In this document: in pieces, positions 37,998 to 48,566 of the stretch
Position numbering within the stretch: the stretch's first letter is position 1
How the letters are laid out: each line of letters begins with the position of its first letter
DNA from: Liolophura sinensis
Lineage: Eukaryota; Mollusca; Polyplacophora; Chitonida; Chitonidae
DNA: 64,000 nt
Assembly: GCF_032854445.1 (NCBI RefSeq)
Contig: NC_088301.1
Span: 54,981,187 to 55,045,186, forward strand
Direction: 5' to 3'
The notes under the pieces: generated by a model
Seen by the model: the letters and a program-made list of their open reading frames with translations, nothing else
The model's database searches: none
Told to the model about the DNA's origin: nothing
Position numbers and translations under genes: made by a program

Positions 37998-40900
37998 GTA
38001 AGTACTGAGAGAAAATGAGAGAGAAAATGAAAAAGTATCAACCGAGAAGAAATATACCCACTAAAAGCAATTGTGTACAAAACACAGACATGGTGTGTAC
38101 CAAAAGTACGCATTAATTGTTAGTAAGTTACACAGGCAGATTTAACATATACCTCCCATTCACAACTTTATGTATTTATTTATTTATTTGATTGGTGTTT
38201 TACGCCCTACTCAAGAATATGCCTCCTAAACGGTTGCAGTGAGCACTGTAGGGGGATGAGTCCGTGCAAAACATGGTCTGGACTTGAACTCACACCGACC
38301 GCACTTTTGGGGGGTTCTTGCGCCGTGCTGGTGTGCTAACCTCCTCGCCCACGGAGGCCCTCTATAAATTTAAAATGAGTACCAAGTTGCGTAGTTCATA
38401 TTCTTTGTACTATATTCAATGGCTAAATGTAAGTGGCTGGGTACAATTTATAGTAATTATATATACATGTACACTCAAAAAATTAATCAGTTAAATTCAG
38501 CAGAAAGTGTGTTGTCTGAGTGATGCTCGAATGTATTCTGTTATTGTAGTAGATTCTTCTGTTAAATATATCACTTCTATTCCATTAATTCAACACAAAG
38601 ATTCTATTAGATCAACAGGATATTTATGTTGAATATGACAGAATGTTGTGTTATAATAACAGAATAAATTCTATCATCACTCAGACAAAAGACTTTCTGT
38701 TAAAAATTAACAGATTAATGTTTTTAGTCTACATATATCTTGTATAGGCCTGTACTGTTTACCAGACTTAAAGATGATGATATTTGTCTGTCCCAGGACC
38801 CGGATAAAGGGCAATCCCGCGTGCTTGTTCATACACGTACATTCACCTTTGCCATCCGTGTAGGCTAGTATGCCGCCATGCTCCCAGCACCGGTACAAAA
38901 TTAGAAGTGTAATTCTATTTAAAATATTTACATTTGTATATGTTCGTGTATTTGTATGTTTTGATGAATTCAAACATTCTCATGGCTGATAATTTAGGTA
39001 CCTATATATCAAATGCAGCATGTACACGGCGTAAATATGTGTATAGTAAACTGCTGACCTACATTACTGGGATTGCCGCTAAATAAAAATGTGCACCTCT
39101 GAATACGATAGTCACGGGAAGTTTTTATCATCGTCACATCCTTTCTCACTTCATGCTAAATATAGTAAAGCTGAATTGTTAATGTATTCTTCATTAATTA
39201 TAAGTCAAACATAAATACTCGTAGACTCCTTACTTTGTTTGTCGTAACTTTACCACACCTGGGTAAAGATGTATAATTAATCATAGGTGGTCACTTGTTA
39301 TATCACCAAGTTTCACTGTATAATTTACTCAATTGCTAAACCACATAGAATAGGTGTATATGCATCGTATATATAACTTTCAGTTCTTTTCCAATATTTT
39401 GGAGTTATGTGTGACAGTTTCATTGGAAGAATGCTTTTATTGCATTGATCGTTTAGAATATGCGTTGGTTGTTTCAGGGATGCACGAGGTGACGCTCCAT
39501 GTGGTTGTGATCGTACCTCAAGACCTGCCTGACCCCGAAACTCGCCCTCAAGCTTTCAAGGTCACGGTCAATTGTACTGTCACTCTTGCCAATGCAATTG
39601 GCTCATACATTGATAATATTCACGACTATGAAATATCAGTCCCGAAATATGCAACCTGGCAAAGCCAAGCTAAAAAACTCAAGGTAATTTCATAATAAAT
39701 GTAGTATTTATACCGAACAACCTGTAAGGTACGTCACAAGTAAATACATGTAGTTTGTGCACATGTATTCATGATTAGTGTTATAAGCTGACATTATGAT
39801 GGCATGGTTACGCTGCAACAATCATGGCAGCACGATTATGCTGTAGGCCTATTGGCTTTCTTTAACGAATTTCTGATGTCAAGATAATTAAAATGTGTGT
39901 ATACAGTGATAACATGCTAATTAATGCCATGATACCGGTAGTGCAACCTATCACATTATATGGGTCATATGTCATAACATATATTTTCTGTCTCGAAGAA
40001 ACTCGACTATCTGTCTCGAGGTTCAGTAACGAAACCGTTTGAAAGTTTGAAATACACCAACAATACTTCGGACTGGAGGCGAATTGTCAGTAGCTTACTT
40101 TTTCTGAGCAAACGTTTGTTTACATACGTATTATAGAGCAGAAAACACGATTGGGACATTACATATCAGCCGCCACCGTGGTGCACGGGAAGGGGCTCAG
40201 CAAAAGGCCTAACGGCATGGTATACAACCCCACGACCCATCATAATTTTTATTTCACCTCGACTCATTCCCTCAGTCATTCGAATGAATGAATGATTATG
40301 GCTTACCGCCACGTCAGGAATATTTCAGTCATATCATGGCGACTAAGTCATTCGAAGTGGACATGGTAAAGCCTACACCCTTTAACAGTAATGGAACCGT
40401 TTAAATTACTGAATTGAACAAGTCGAACCTACGTCCTTTTTCTTTCTGCATTTAACCTCCCACCAATTTCCGGCAAGGCACTTGCTCGCTATTCGAAAAT
40501 TTCACCCAATAGGACTTTTTGGTGAATATATACCGACGCTTACATCATTTCAAAGGAGCTTCATCTGAACTTCAAAATACAAATCATTTATTGATTATTT
40601 CAGGGAAATCAAATTACTATCACCAAAAAACATCCCAGGGAAGACACCGGCTTAGAGCAACTACGTTCGAGCTTCCAGGATACGGCTATCAAAGAAACAA
40701 GAATTTCGAACACCACAGCGAATGCAGATTTGATCCTGAACATAGTGCCGAATGAATTGTCCAAGGGTTTTAACAATGATTTGAACGAGCTCACGCCTCG
40801 CTGCACTAACGATGAGTTGAATATGCAAGTGTGTACAAGTTGTGAGTGCAACAATTCCAGTTGTGCTGATAGTTGTGACAGCAGTATAGGACTGACGCCA

Positions 40901-43338
40901 TTTCTCGATCTCAAGGTTGAGGGACAGAGTAAGCTTCCTCGGAAAGAACCAAATGGAACGTCATTGAGAGGTGACCATATTACTTACTCACGAGGCAATG
41001 TACCAAAGCGACCCATAAGTCTCATTCCGTATAAGTATGCCTTGATAAAAAAAAATACATTTTACTTAATAATTATAGCATTGAAAAGCACCTTATTGTT
41101 AATATAAAGATATATTTCACTTCAACTTGAGTTACCCTATTTACGTAATTAAACACTTTAAAGTATTTTTGTAGGAATAGAACATACTTCTATAGACATC
41201 AAACTCATTTTCCGAACTAGGCGCACGGGTTTTAAGAATCTGCTTGTAACTGTACGCTTGTAGAAGCTTTGAATTTGATATTGTCTTCATGATATTAAAG
41301 GTGGAGAAAACATAAAAATGATATAAAGTTCAGACGAAAGAGTGCGAAAAGTTATTTCTAAATGTGCTCTTCAATATTTTTTCCGATTTTTCCTTAAGGA
41401 GAAAAAGACACTTGAAAATAATTTTTGTATGGTGGATATTTGGGACCACCTGTTGGTATTTATAGTCTTTGTTTAATAATGTCATAATGAGGATGTAACA
41501 CAGGTTTAATAAATATTTTTGGACTAGAATTTGTTCTTTTCAGCTAAGGAATGTATTAAACGTCAATTTGGATCATATTTATATATTTAATACGTTCATA
41601 AATATTATCATATGTTTCGATAAACAACAAATTTACATTCAGATAAATTTATTAGACAAGCATCACATCCTTATTTAGAACATTATTATGCAACAACGAT
41701 AATTACCAAAAGATGGTCCCACATACCCACCATACAAAAATACTTTCAAATACCCTTTTCTCTTGAAAAAAAGTCCCCAAAAAATATTAAAGATCATATT
41801 TGCAAATAAGTTTTGACGCTCTTTCATCTGATTTTGGCATCATTTTTATGTTTTCTTCTCCTTTAAGAAAACCTGTCCAAAGTTTTCTTTTTATGCAAAT
41901 ATGACATACCGCAAGACTGTTGATAATATCATTACCAAGTCATTTGAATCCACATGTTAGATGAGATATTGGGGTTCCTTCTTCAGATATGGCCGACAGC
42001 AGAACAAAGCGTCCTCGTCAGAGTGACGACGAAAGCGAGGACAGCAATGAGGACAGAAATACTGACATCATTCCCAACCAAAACCAGAATCAAAACCCAT
42101 CCTTCCCAAAACCGGACAAGTCTTCACTTGTGCGGAGGTTTACAGAACCAGGAATGTCTAAAAGAGTGAAGGCCTCGGTTTACATTCCCTGGGTGACCCA
42201 GAGCTTTGAAAGGGCTGGATTGCCATACTGGCACGGTAAAATCACCATGGAAGAGGTAATATAAAAGATCACAGCATACAGTGTATATCAAACCAGAGCA
42301 GTGACGATGGCGTGATAGCTGACAATTGGTCACACACAACCATCTAAATCCGGCATCTTGACAACTTACTTCAATTAATACTCTCTCAGTCATAGGAATG
42401 TCAGTGGTCGTTAGTCATAAAACTCGCGCCTATATATGTCAGCGATGGCCGATATATCCAATATCTATACTGGGATTCGCATGAATGGTTTTTGGGATTC
42501 GACCTGTATTTTTTTGTTTTGTCTTAAATAGAAAGTGACATTATTTTTTTATGAAACAGTTAAATGTTCCCCACTTCCTGCCTTCAGATGCAGCAGAGAA
42601 TGGCAGCATATCTTTTAGAAGATGGCTGTTTCATGGTGTGGAGCTACAAAGGAGCCACAGAACGGGACAACAAATTAGTTATCTCTGTAACGTGAGTGTT
42701 ATCCATGTATGACAAGATCAGAACAGATTACCAAATCCGGCCTGAAGGTTAATCTTAGGCATTATCTTGCTAACAGATGACTAATATGATATAGCCTGCC
42801 ATAGTATGCAGAGTTGATATTTCTTCCTAAGCAAGTAGACACAAGGCTAGAATGATGCTTTATCAGGCTCTTCCTGTGTCCAAGAAAAATCTTGAAAACC
42901 ATTGCATTGGTTTCATTTCCGAAGAGTTTGTCCGACACAGAGCAAAATTACTAACGAATTTCGAGAGTGGCCTTACATGACAATGGTATCACGTACCTCT
43001 CTCCGTTCCTGCTTGCATATTGCCGACCGTAATAGATCAGCTATTACACTTTGTCCATGGCTAACAATGCCTTGCTGTTTATTTTCAGACATGCCAGACA
43101 GTTGTTACATTACAACATCAGAGCCCGTGCTGTGGATGGGCGCATGGGATACTACCTTTTCAAGAAGGAGTACGCGTCATTTAATGCCCTGAATCTCATT
43201 GAGTATTACTCCAGACACAGCCTGGAAAGTCGATCTAACACTGGTAACGGTCGAGACATCAAGTTACAAAAACCTGTAGGGCAAAGAATGCTTGCTAAAG
43301 TTTCTCCATTACCTTACTTTTATGTCGGACCAAACTAA
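37655..43338 (+). CDS. Death-domain / SH2-domain adaptor, spliced, 498 residues
   Basis: Six exons join in phase: 37655-37997, 39478-39683, 40604-40928, 41987-42255, 42588-42691 and 43089-43338 (TAA). The ATG at 37655 (context cacaATGg) is preferred; an in-frame ATG at 37595 would add 20 residues. Residues ~20-110 form a death domain resembling MyD88 (WETVADALNF, LLYDWTSRN, NRDDIMGEF). Residues 116-183 are a beta-rich segment I do not recognise. Residues 184-292 are a polar linker with a Cys cluster. Then come an acidic/basic stretch (KRPRQSDDESEDSNEDR) and a C-terminal SH2 domain (~372-478). The role is inferred as an intracellular adaptor linking a death-domain receptor complex to a tyrosine-kinase or PI3K-type partner. 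The join of exons 3 and 4 is the weakest point: donors at 40929 and 40971 are both in phase, and the SH2 part could instead be a separate gene starting at ATG 41989. Confidence 0.68.
38171..38362 (-). mobile_element. SINE copy, internally deleted, in intron 1 of the death/SH2 gene
   Basis: The left edge carries the (TTTA)n/'gattggtgttttacgcc' tail block. The right edge carries the tRNA-like head ('gtgctaacctcctcgcccac' and 'ggacttgaactcacacc' in plus-strand reading). About 80 bp of the central body are missing. Confidence 0.75.
38463..38738. mobile_element. Palindromic MITE with ~70-bp terminal inverted repeats
   Basis: The left arm (from about 38471) reads 'attaatcagttaaattcagc', then 'agaaagtgtgttgtctgagt', then 'gtattctgttatt'. 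The right arm is its reverse complement with about 80-85% identity ('aataacagaataa', 'actcagacaaaagactttct', 'aattaacagattaat'). The loop of ~110 bp is AT-rich and non-coding. The exact ends and target duplication are uncertain because the flanks are also AT-rich. It lies in intron 1 of the death/SH2 gene. Confidence 0.7.
39478..40928 (+). CDS. Death/SH2 gene, exons 2-3: middle region
   Basis: Exon 39478-39683 has acceptor gttgtttcag and encodes alternating hydrophobic strands (EVTLHVVVIVP, FKVTVNCTVTLANAIGSYI), suggesting a small beta-grasp-like or other beta fold. I cannot assign a family. Exon 40604-40928 encodes a polar linker with CTSCECNNSSC, which could bind metal or simply be unstructured. 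The donor cagA|gtaagc at 40929 is chosen. An alternative donor gag|gtgacc at 40971 keeps the same phase and would add 14 residues. Confidence 0.55.
40268..40345 (+). repeat. Short interspersed repeat remnant
   Basis: A segment reading 'gaatgattatggcttaccgc', 'cacgtcaggaatatttcagt' and 'catatcatggcgac' looks like the tail region of a second SINE-like family, different from the main one in this window. It is in intron 2 of the death/SH2 gene. The family is unnamed here. Confidence 0.3.
41295..41866. mobile_element. TTAA-bounded foldback element (~572 bp)
   Basis: The element starts TTAAAGGTGGAGAAAAC (41295) and ends with the inverse GTTTTCTTCTCCTTTAA (to 41866). The arms match inward for nearly the whole element: 'ataaaaatgat', 'tttgtatggtgg', 'gggaccacctgttgg' and 'ggatgtaacac' all have inverse partners. 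The sequence is therefore almost one long diverged palindrome. TTAA at both ends is the duplication made by piggyBac-type transposases, so a non-autonomous piggyBac-class MITE is likely. It sits in intron 3 of the death/SH2 gene and has no coding capacity. Confidence 0.75.
41987..43338 (+). CDS. Death/SH2 gene, exons 4-6: SH2 domain lacking the FLVR arginine
   Basis: Exons 41987-42255, 42588-42691 and 43089-43338 encode the SH2 domain. Readable elements are the start LPYWHGKITMEEMQQRM (strand A, helix A), strand B as GCFMVWSYKG, strand C as NKLVISVTH, strand D as LLHYNIRAR with the usual His, YYLFKKEYASFNALNLIEYYSRHSL (helix B), and DIKLQKPV at the end. The last part resembles the SH2 domains of PI3K regulatory subunits. 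The FLVR motif reads FMVW: Arg beta-B5 is Trp399 (TGG at 42639-42641), one C-to-T change from CGG. Either phosphotyrosine binding is lost or altered here, or the base is an allele or error. Confidence 0.82.
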
Positions 43339-46100
43339 CAACCACCGACTCAGGCCATTGACTGGATGGTCAGATATAAGTGCAAAGCAGCAATCTGTGA
43401 TGAATCTGTGATAGCCTAGATAAGCGTGAAAAGAAGTCGAAAGGATGCATGTAATTGTATTGTATGTGAACAAATCCTACCTGTTTCCTGAAAGATTCAT
43501 ACTTAAAATCCACTCGGATGTCTGTGATGTACGTGTGTAGTATGTATAAGTCATCCCGTATATGTAAGTATGAGGGCATCATATATGCTCTCCTCTGTCA
43601 TCTGGACAATCTTCACTTAATAAAGTTCGCGATGTCCAACATCTCCTCAACACATATAGGTTTACCGTTGTACGAAACAGACATTACGATCACTATTGCG
43701 GTTATCAAGCGCAGCAAGATCTTTCAAACTTCTACTGAGGGTAGTTTTATGCTTGCGCTTGAGTACCTAAAACCATATGTACTCATATACAGAGAGGTGT
43801 GTAACGAACTGTTTTGCAGATGCTCTGTATGCATGGTGCGAAGTATGCAAAAGTATGTGAATCCGGCATATGCATGTCCGTGGAGGCTATACATTTAAAT
43901 ATATATCCTCTTCATATATTTACAAAGCTAAACCAAAATTTGTTTCCTTTTCGTCTCCAATATAGTTTATAATAGTTTGCAGTATTCAGAATAGACGTAG
44001 AATCAGTAAAATGGTAAATGCCTAAAGCTTAATCAGATGTATATAAATGAGTTACGTTTATAGATTTTATATTCACATACAAATTATAACCGAGGAAGAA
44101 TTATTTTTTATATATGCGATTTTAAGTTCCGACAGTCGTCTTTCCTAATTTCAAACCCATACGCAAGTGTAGTGAACATGGGGTCGGTACATGGCTCAGT
44201 GGTAAAGTGTGAAACCTATAAAAATAATTCATTCCTTTGCTATTGTTAAATGTGGTATCATGAAATTACAGGTAGTTAAGCTTACATCATATCTTTAATA
44301 CCATTATTAACTGAAGGCTCTTGCTGGTTTAATCTTCGAAGGCGTTTATCTCGGCGGGACAGACAATCCCGTGTATATATGCACACACAATATTTTGCTG
44401 TATTTTAGACAAATAAAAATACTGTAATAACTTTACAAAGACAACTGTAGTAGATCGTCAAAAAAATGTTGTTCAAATGCAATGCCTGTTTGTAATATCA
44501 GCTTACCATCACATTACGTACAATCGTTTTAGCTATAACTTTACATCATGTTGGTCCATATTTGATTGTAGACCTTTGAAAGGACTCTGACTGCGACATA
44601 ACATAATGCAATTGGCTGAAAATTCATTCATATTTGCAGATATATCTGGAAATATATCTCCAATATTTTTACTGCAAGAATACATACGCCATTTGTTATT
44701 AGATGCAACGTATACGTCTTAATTATACTCTTACAGTGATAGGTTTGGCAGATTCTTGAATATTTACTTGTTATAAAGGAGTACAATGTTATTTTCCGGG
44801 TCATTTGGAATGGTTTTTAGATACAAATATTGAAAACAAGGCACCAAAGGTGCTTCTCTGTGTTGTTGCCTGTTATTTGTATATTAACTCTCTATGTAAA
44901 AGTTAACAACTTAGTGCTCAAAATAAAACATGTCCATTTATTTTAGTGTTATCCCTATTGTTTTTGTAGAGAGACTTTTCAGTTTAATACCCGCGATTAA
45001 GTCGCAAACAGTAGCTCCAAATGAACGGAGCTCAGGATCAAAGCCTGATCTTCACATTATAGGCCTACCTGGCGACCACTCGATCTATAGCCCTAGTTTT
45101 CGAAGAAGAAAAATTAGATTTGAGGGTCTTTAAATTACATGACTAAAGTGGGCACTTCGAGTGAAATTTTTGCCGGTGTACAAACCCCCGTTGTTCACTA
45201 TTTATAAACCGAGTAGTTATTTCGATCGAAAGAGAGATTTGGATAGAAAGAAAAGAGTATAGCGTCCGCATTCTGTTTTCACAACAGCTTTTTTAAAAAT
45301 TTAAATCAGAAGTTTGAGGGGCTTCCCCTTGGTCTATTACAGGTTATTTATAGAAAAAGAAACATAAATCATTTCAGTGTTCACGCGGGTGGAGCGATGT
45401 TCTGGATTCAGTGGGCCAGAACATCACTTGGGCTCATATCAGATAAAATTTGTAATAACATTTTGCTAGTGACCACATCTGATGACGAAGAAGCCGTGCT
45501 CTAAAAACTCAGACCGGATTCAGTTATAGCTTGAAGACATTATTTGACCAAGAAAATATATATATAAGGCTATATGCAATAGAGTGCTTTGTATTGTATT
45601 TCCATTTGTACTTATTTCAACACACAACATCTGTTGTATTTTTGCCGTCGCGATTTTCTCATTAGCAGCATTCTGCAAAGCCAAGACTTTCAGCAAGGTC
45701 TGATCCTACATGCACATACTGCCAAGCCAACCCGAGTCCTTGCCCCAATACATGAACGAACCGACATCACTTTCCAAAACAGTGTAAAAATACTGTGCTA
45801 CACCCCTGCATGGACAGTCTCTCTCTACAGTCTCTACTGTTGACGTAATCAAGAAAATATGCAAGAAAGTATATATAAATTGATTGTGCTTGATGCGACT
45901 TTGTTGATATTGTAATAGACTATGTTTCACTGTAGCCGATAAAGAATTAACATGTCCCGTACAGGGAAAAGTAGCGAGGTACCAGATCAAGACAACGAGG
46001 CTGTTATATGGCGAGGACTGTGAATCTCAGTCTGACAATAAACTGATTAATAACTTGTCCCAAGGGGGCCATGGTCAAAGAGATGTAGCGAACGATCCTC
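43339..46100 (+). other. 3' UTR of the death/SH2 gene, then non-coding DNA
   Basis: An AATAAA at 43619-43624 is a plausible polyadenylation signal for the death/SH2 gene, and another hexamer lies near 44922. The remaining ~2.4 kb has no frame with protein character. Short frames at 43518-43898 and 45589-45843 show no recognisable features. Confidence 0.4.
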
Positions 46101-46106
46101 TCGGCT

Positions 46107-47240
46107 TTCATGGATCCCGCTGGTAGGTCAAATATAAAATAAGAATAAACTGTTGAATAAAATATGCGCTCGGGCCTTAACTCAAAACAGACGGTCGAAT
46201 CTATAACGACGGCTGGAACTGGAATTATTCGTTAATTAAAGAATGGGTGTGATGTAAACATTATTTATAGCCGAGCCAGCCTACCTATACAGTCCTGCGA
46301 CATATCGTTGTGGAGGCATAGACAGTTCCAGCGGGATTTCCACAAGTTAAAATAAACTGATAACGTAATCAAGAAATATGCGGTCAACATCTCCAATACT
46401 TAACGCGTGGAGGTAGTCGTTGTATAAGAGAACTGTTGACAGCCCTACGCGATAGCGTTGCCGGGAATAATATCTGTATAGACCGTCCCAGCGGGATTTC
46501 TGAAAAGCAAACTAATAATGCACGACCTTCTTTTCCAATAGTTAATGCGTGCGGGTGATGGCAGTATGTGAGCGCTGTTGACTGGTCAGTAGCATAGCAC
46601 CGGCGGGGCGAATCCTGAATTGATTAAAGAAGAACTGATGTGTCGTAAGATGTGTCAGAGATCTGCTGAGACGAGTATAGAGCCGGAGGGTATAAAAACT
46701 GCTTAGGTCATTCGTCGTTTTTAATTACGATCGGTTAATTAGGTCGAATGATAGCCGTTGTATATTTATAGTCGAGCCAGTTTATGGCTATGATAATGGC
46801 ATCTCCTGGAGGTTAGACCGTTCTAGCGGGATTTCAAAAAATAAAATAAACTTAAACGATAACGAGGTCGGCTTAGCGACCGACACCGTTCCAGCGTGAT
46901 TCCAAAAAGTAAAAATAAACTCATAAGATAATCCAAAAATATGTGGTCTACTTCTCCAATATTTAAGAGGTAGGTGAAGGTAGGTGCTGTTGACTGTCAT
47001 TAGTCAAATATTTTTCCCTGGTTACACCGTTCCAGCGGGATTTCTGGAAATGAAAAATATGTGGGCGGCATCTCCAGTATTTAGGACAGTATACGAGCGC
47101 TGTTGACTGATCATTAGAGCGAGAATTAAAGGACTGCCAATTTATAGTTGGGAAAAGGCTCCCTACCGAGACCGGCTGAGACGAGTATAGAGCCGGAGGG
47201 CATAATAACTGGTTAGGTCTTTCTTCGCTTTTAACTAGGA
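46107..47240 (+). repeat. Diverged ~160-bp satellite units, left block
   Basis: Units are marked by the motif 'gttccagcgggatttc', with variants, starting at about 46325, 46485, 46820, 46889 and 47029. The first spacing is exactly 160 bp, the second is about two units, and later units are shortened. Other shared motifs are 'tctccaatatttaa', 'gcgctgttgactg', 'atttatagccgagccag' and 'gagacgagtatagagccgga'. The leftmost part (46114-46343) is bounded by TCCCGCTGG and its inverse CCAGCGGGA. A 160-bp period recalls satellites known from bivalves, but I cannot compare sequences here. Confidence 0.65.
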
Positions 47241-47284
47241 TCGGCTGATAATGGCAGAAGGGTAACATCGGTGACATGTCTAGA

Positions 47285-47483
47285 ATTTATTTATTTATTT
47301 GATTGGTGTTTTTACGCCGTACTCAAGAATATTTCACATATACGACTGCGGCCAGCATTATGGTGGGTGGAAACCGGCACAGCCCGGAGGAACCCACGAC
47401 CATCCGCAGGTTGCTGGCGGACCTTCCACGTACGGCCGGAGAGGAAGCCAGCATGAGCTGGACTTGAACTCACAGCGACCGCA
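47285..47483 (-). mobile_element. SINE copy with 12-bp target-site duplication
   Basis: This is a well-preserved SINE copy running from the (TTTA)n tail at the left to the B-box-like 'gacttgaactcacagcgacc' at the right. The tRNA A-box end is missing. The word GACATGTCTAGA flanks it on both sides (47273-47284 and 47484-47495), a clear duplication of the insertion site. It inserted after the satellite block and is probably among the youngest copies in the window. Confidence 0.85.
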
Positions 47484-48566
47484 GACATGTCTAGAGCACC
47501 ACCGGCCTTATTTACCCAGGACTGTACGGATAAATAATTGCAAGGGGTTTCACATAGGGCGTACAGTTGTGAGAAATACTATCGAAATACGCGGTTCGAG
47601 GTGGATTATAATAATAGGGTGAGCGTGTAATTGAAGTTAGACAACTCGTGTGTTATGCGTCTTATGCAGCTCTGGCGTCTTAAGAAGTTCTAGCTTTAAC
47701 GTACATTACTATACAGACACTTTGAAAAATATTGTAGACATTTATAGTGTATAGTGCTGGCAGATCTAATTCAGGGAAACAAATGGATGAGCTGTATGAC
47801 AGCAGCTACCGCATCGGTGTGCGATGAATGCTGCTGTGAGTTCGCAATGAGGAAATGACAAAGTCAATCCATGGGTTGATTACTGCTGCTTTATTAGAAC
47901 TGTTACTCGTTGTGTAGGTACACCGTTTGAGCAAATTCGCACGCTCCGCAAGAACCATACATCAATCCAGTTCACAAAGCTCCTTACACGTGAAACTAAA
48001 AACAAAGAACGATATTATATTTAGCGCACAATCGTATATCTTAATTTACGTCAGTAAAGTCACGAAAAGTTGACAAACTGTGACATCTGTCAGTTATCGA
48101 TAGCTTCAACTCCTACGCAGATTCACACTCATTGTACACTTAGGTAACATAAAAAAACATGTTTACATCGTACAAACATTATCTGAGCTAATTCAGAGAA
48201 ATACATACCACCATAGATCCTCAAAACCTCGCAACAACGCAAGTTCTGAGCTGCCGTAACAACCGACCGACACTCGATGTCGTTTCCATGGCACCTACGT
48301 CACAGGACGAGGAAGTCGCAAAGGGGCGTCGACTCGGTATCACAGAAACACACCTCCCTAAATAAGACTGTTCTTATTTCCAAAACAAAATACAGAAATA
48401 TATTCAATCATTGGTTCTCAACCAGCACAACTTCTGGACTGGACCGTTCCAGAATGGTTACAGATTGAACTCGTTTTCCCTTCTTATCTAGATTCTGAGT
48501 ACCAACGGCAAGGGTAACCTTGCGTACATAATTATCTTTATCAACAATGGTTTCCTTAACTCGCTC

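Noticed and set aside
44186-44215. tRNA-like 'ggctcagtggtaaagtg' segment
   Set aside because: Only an A-box-like motif is present; no B box or cloverleaf follows.
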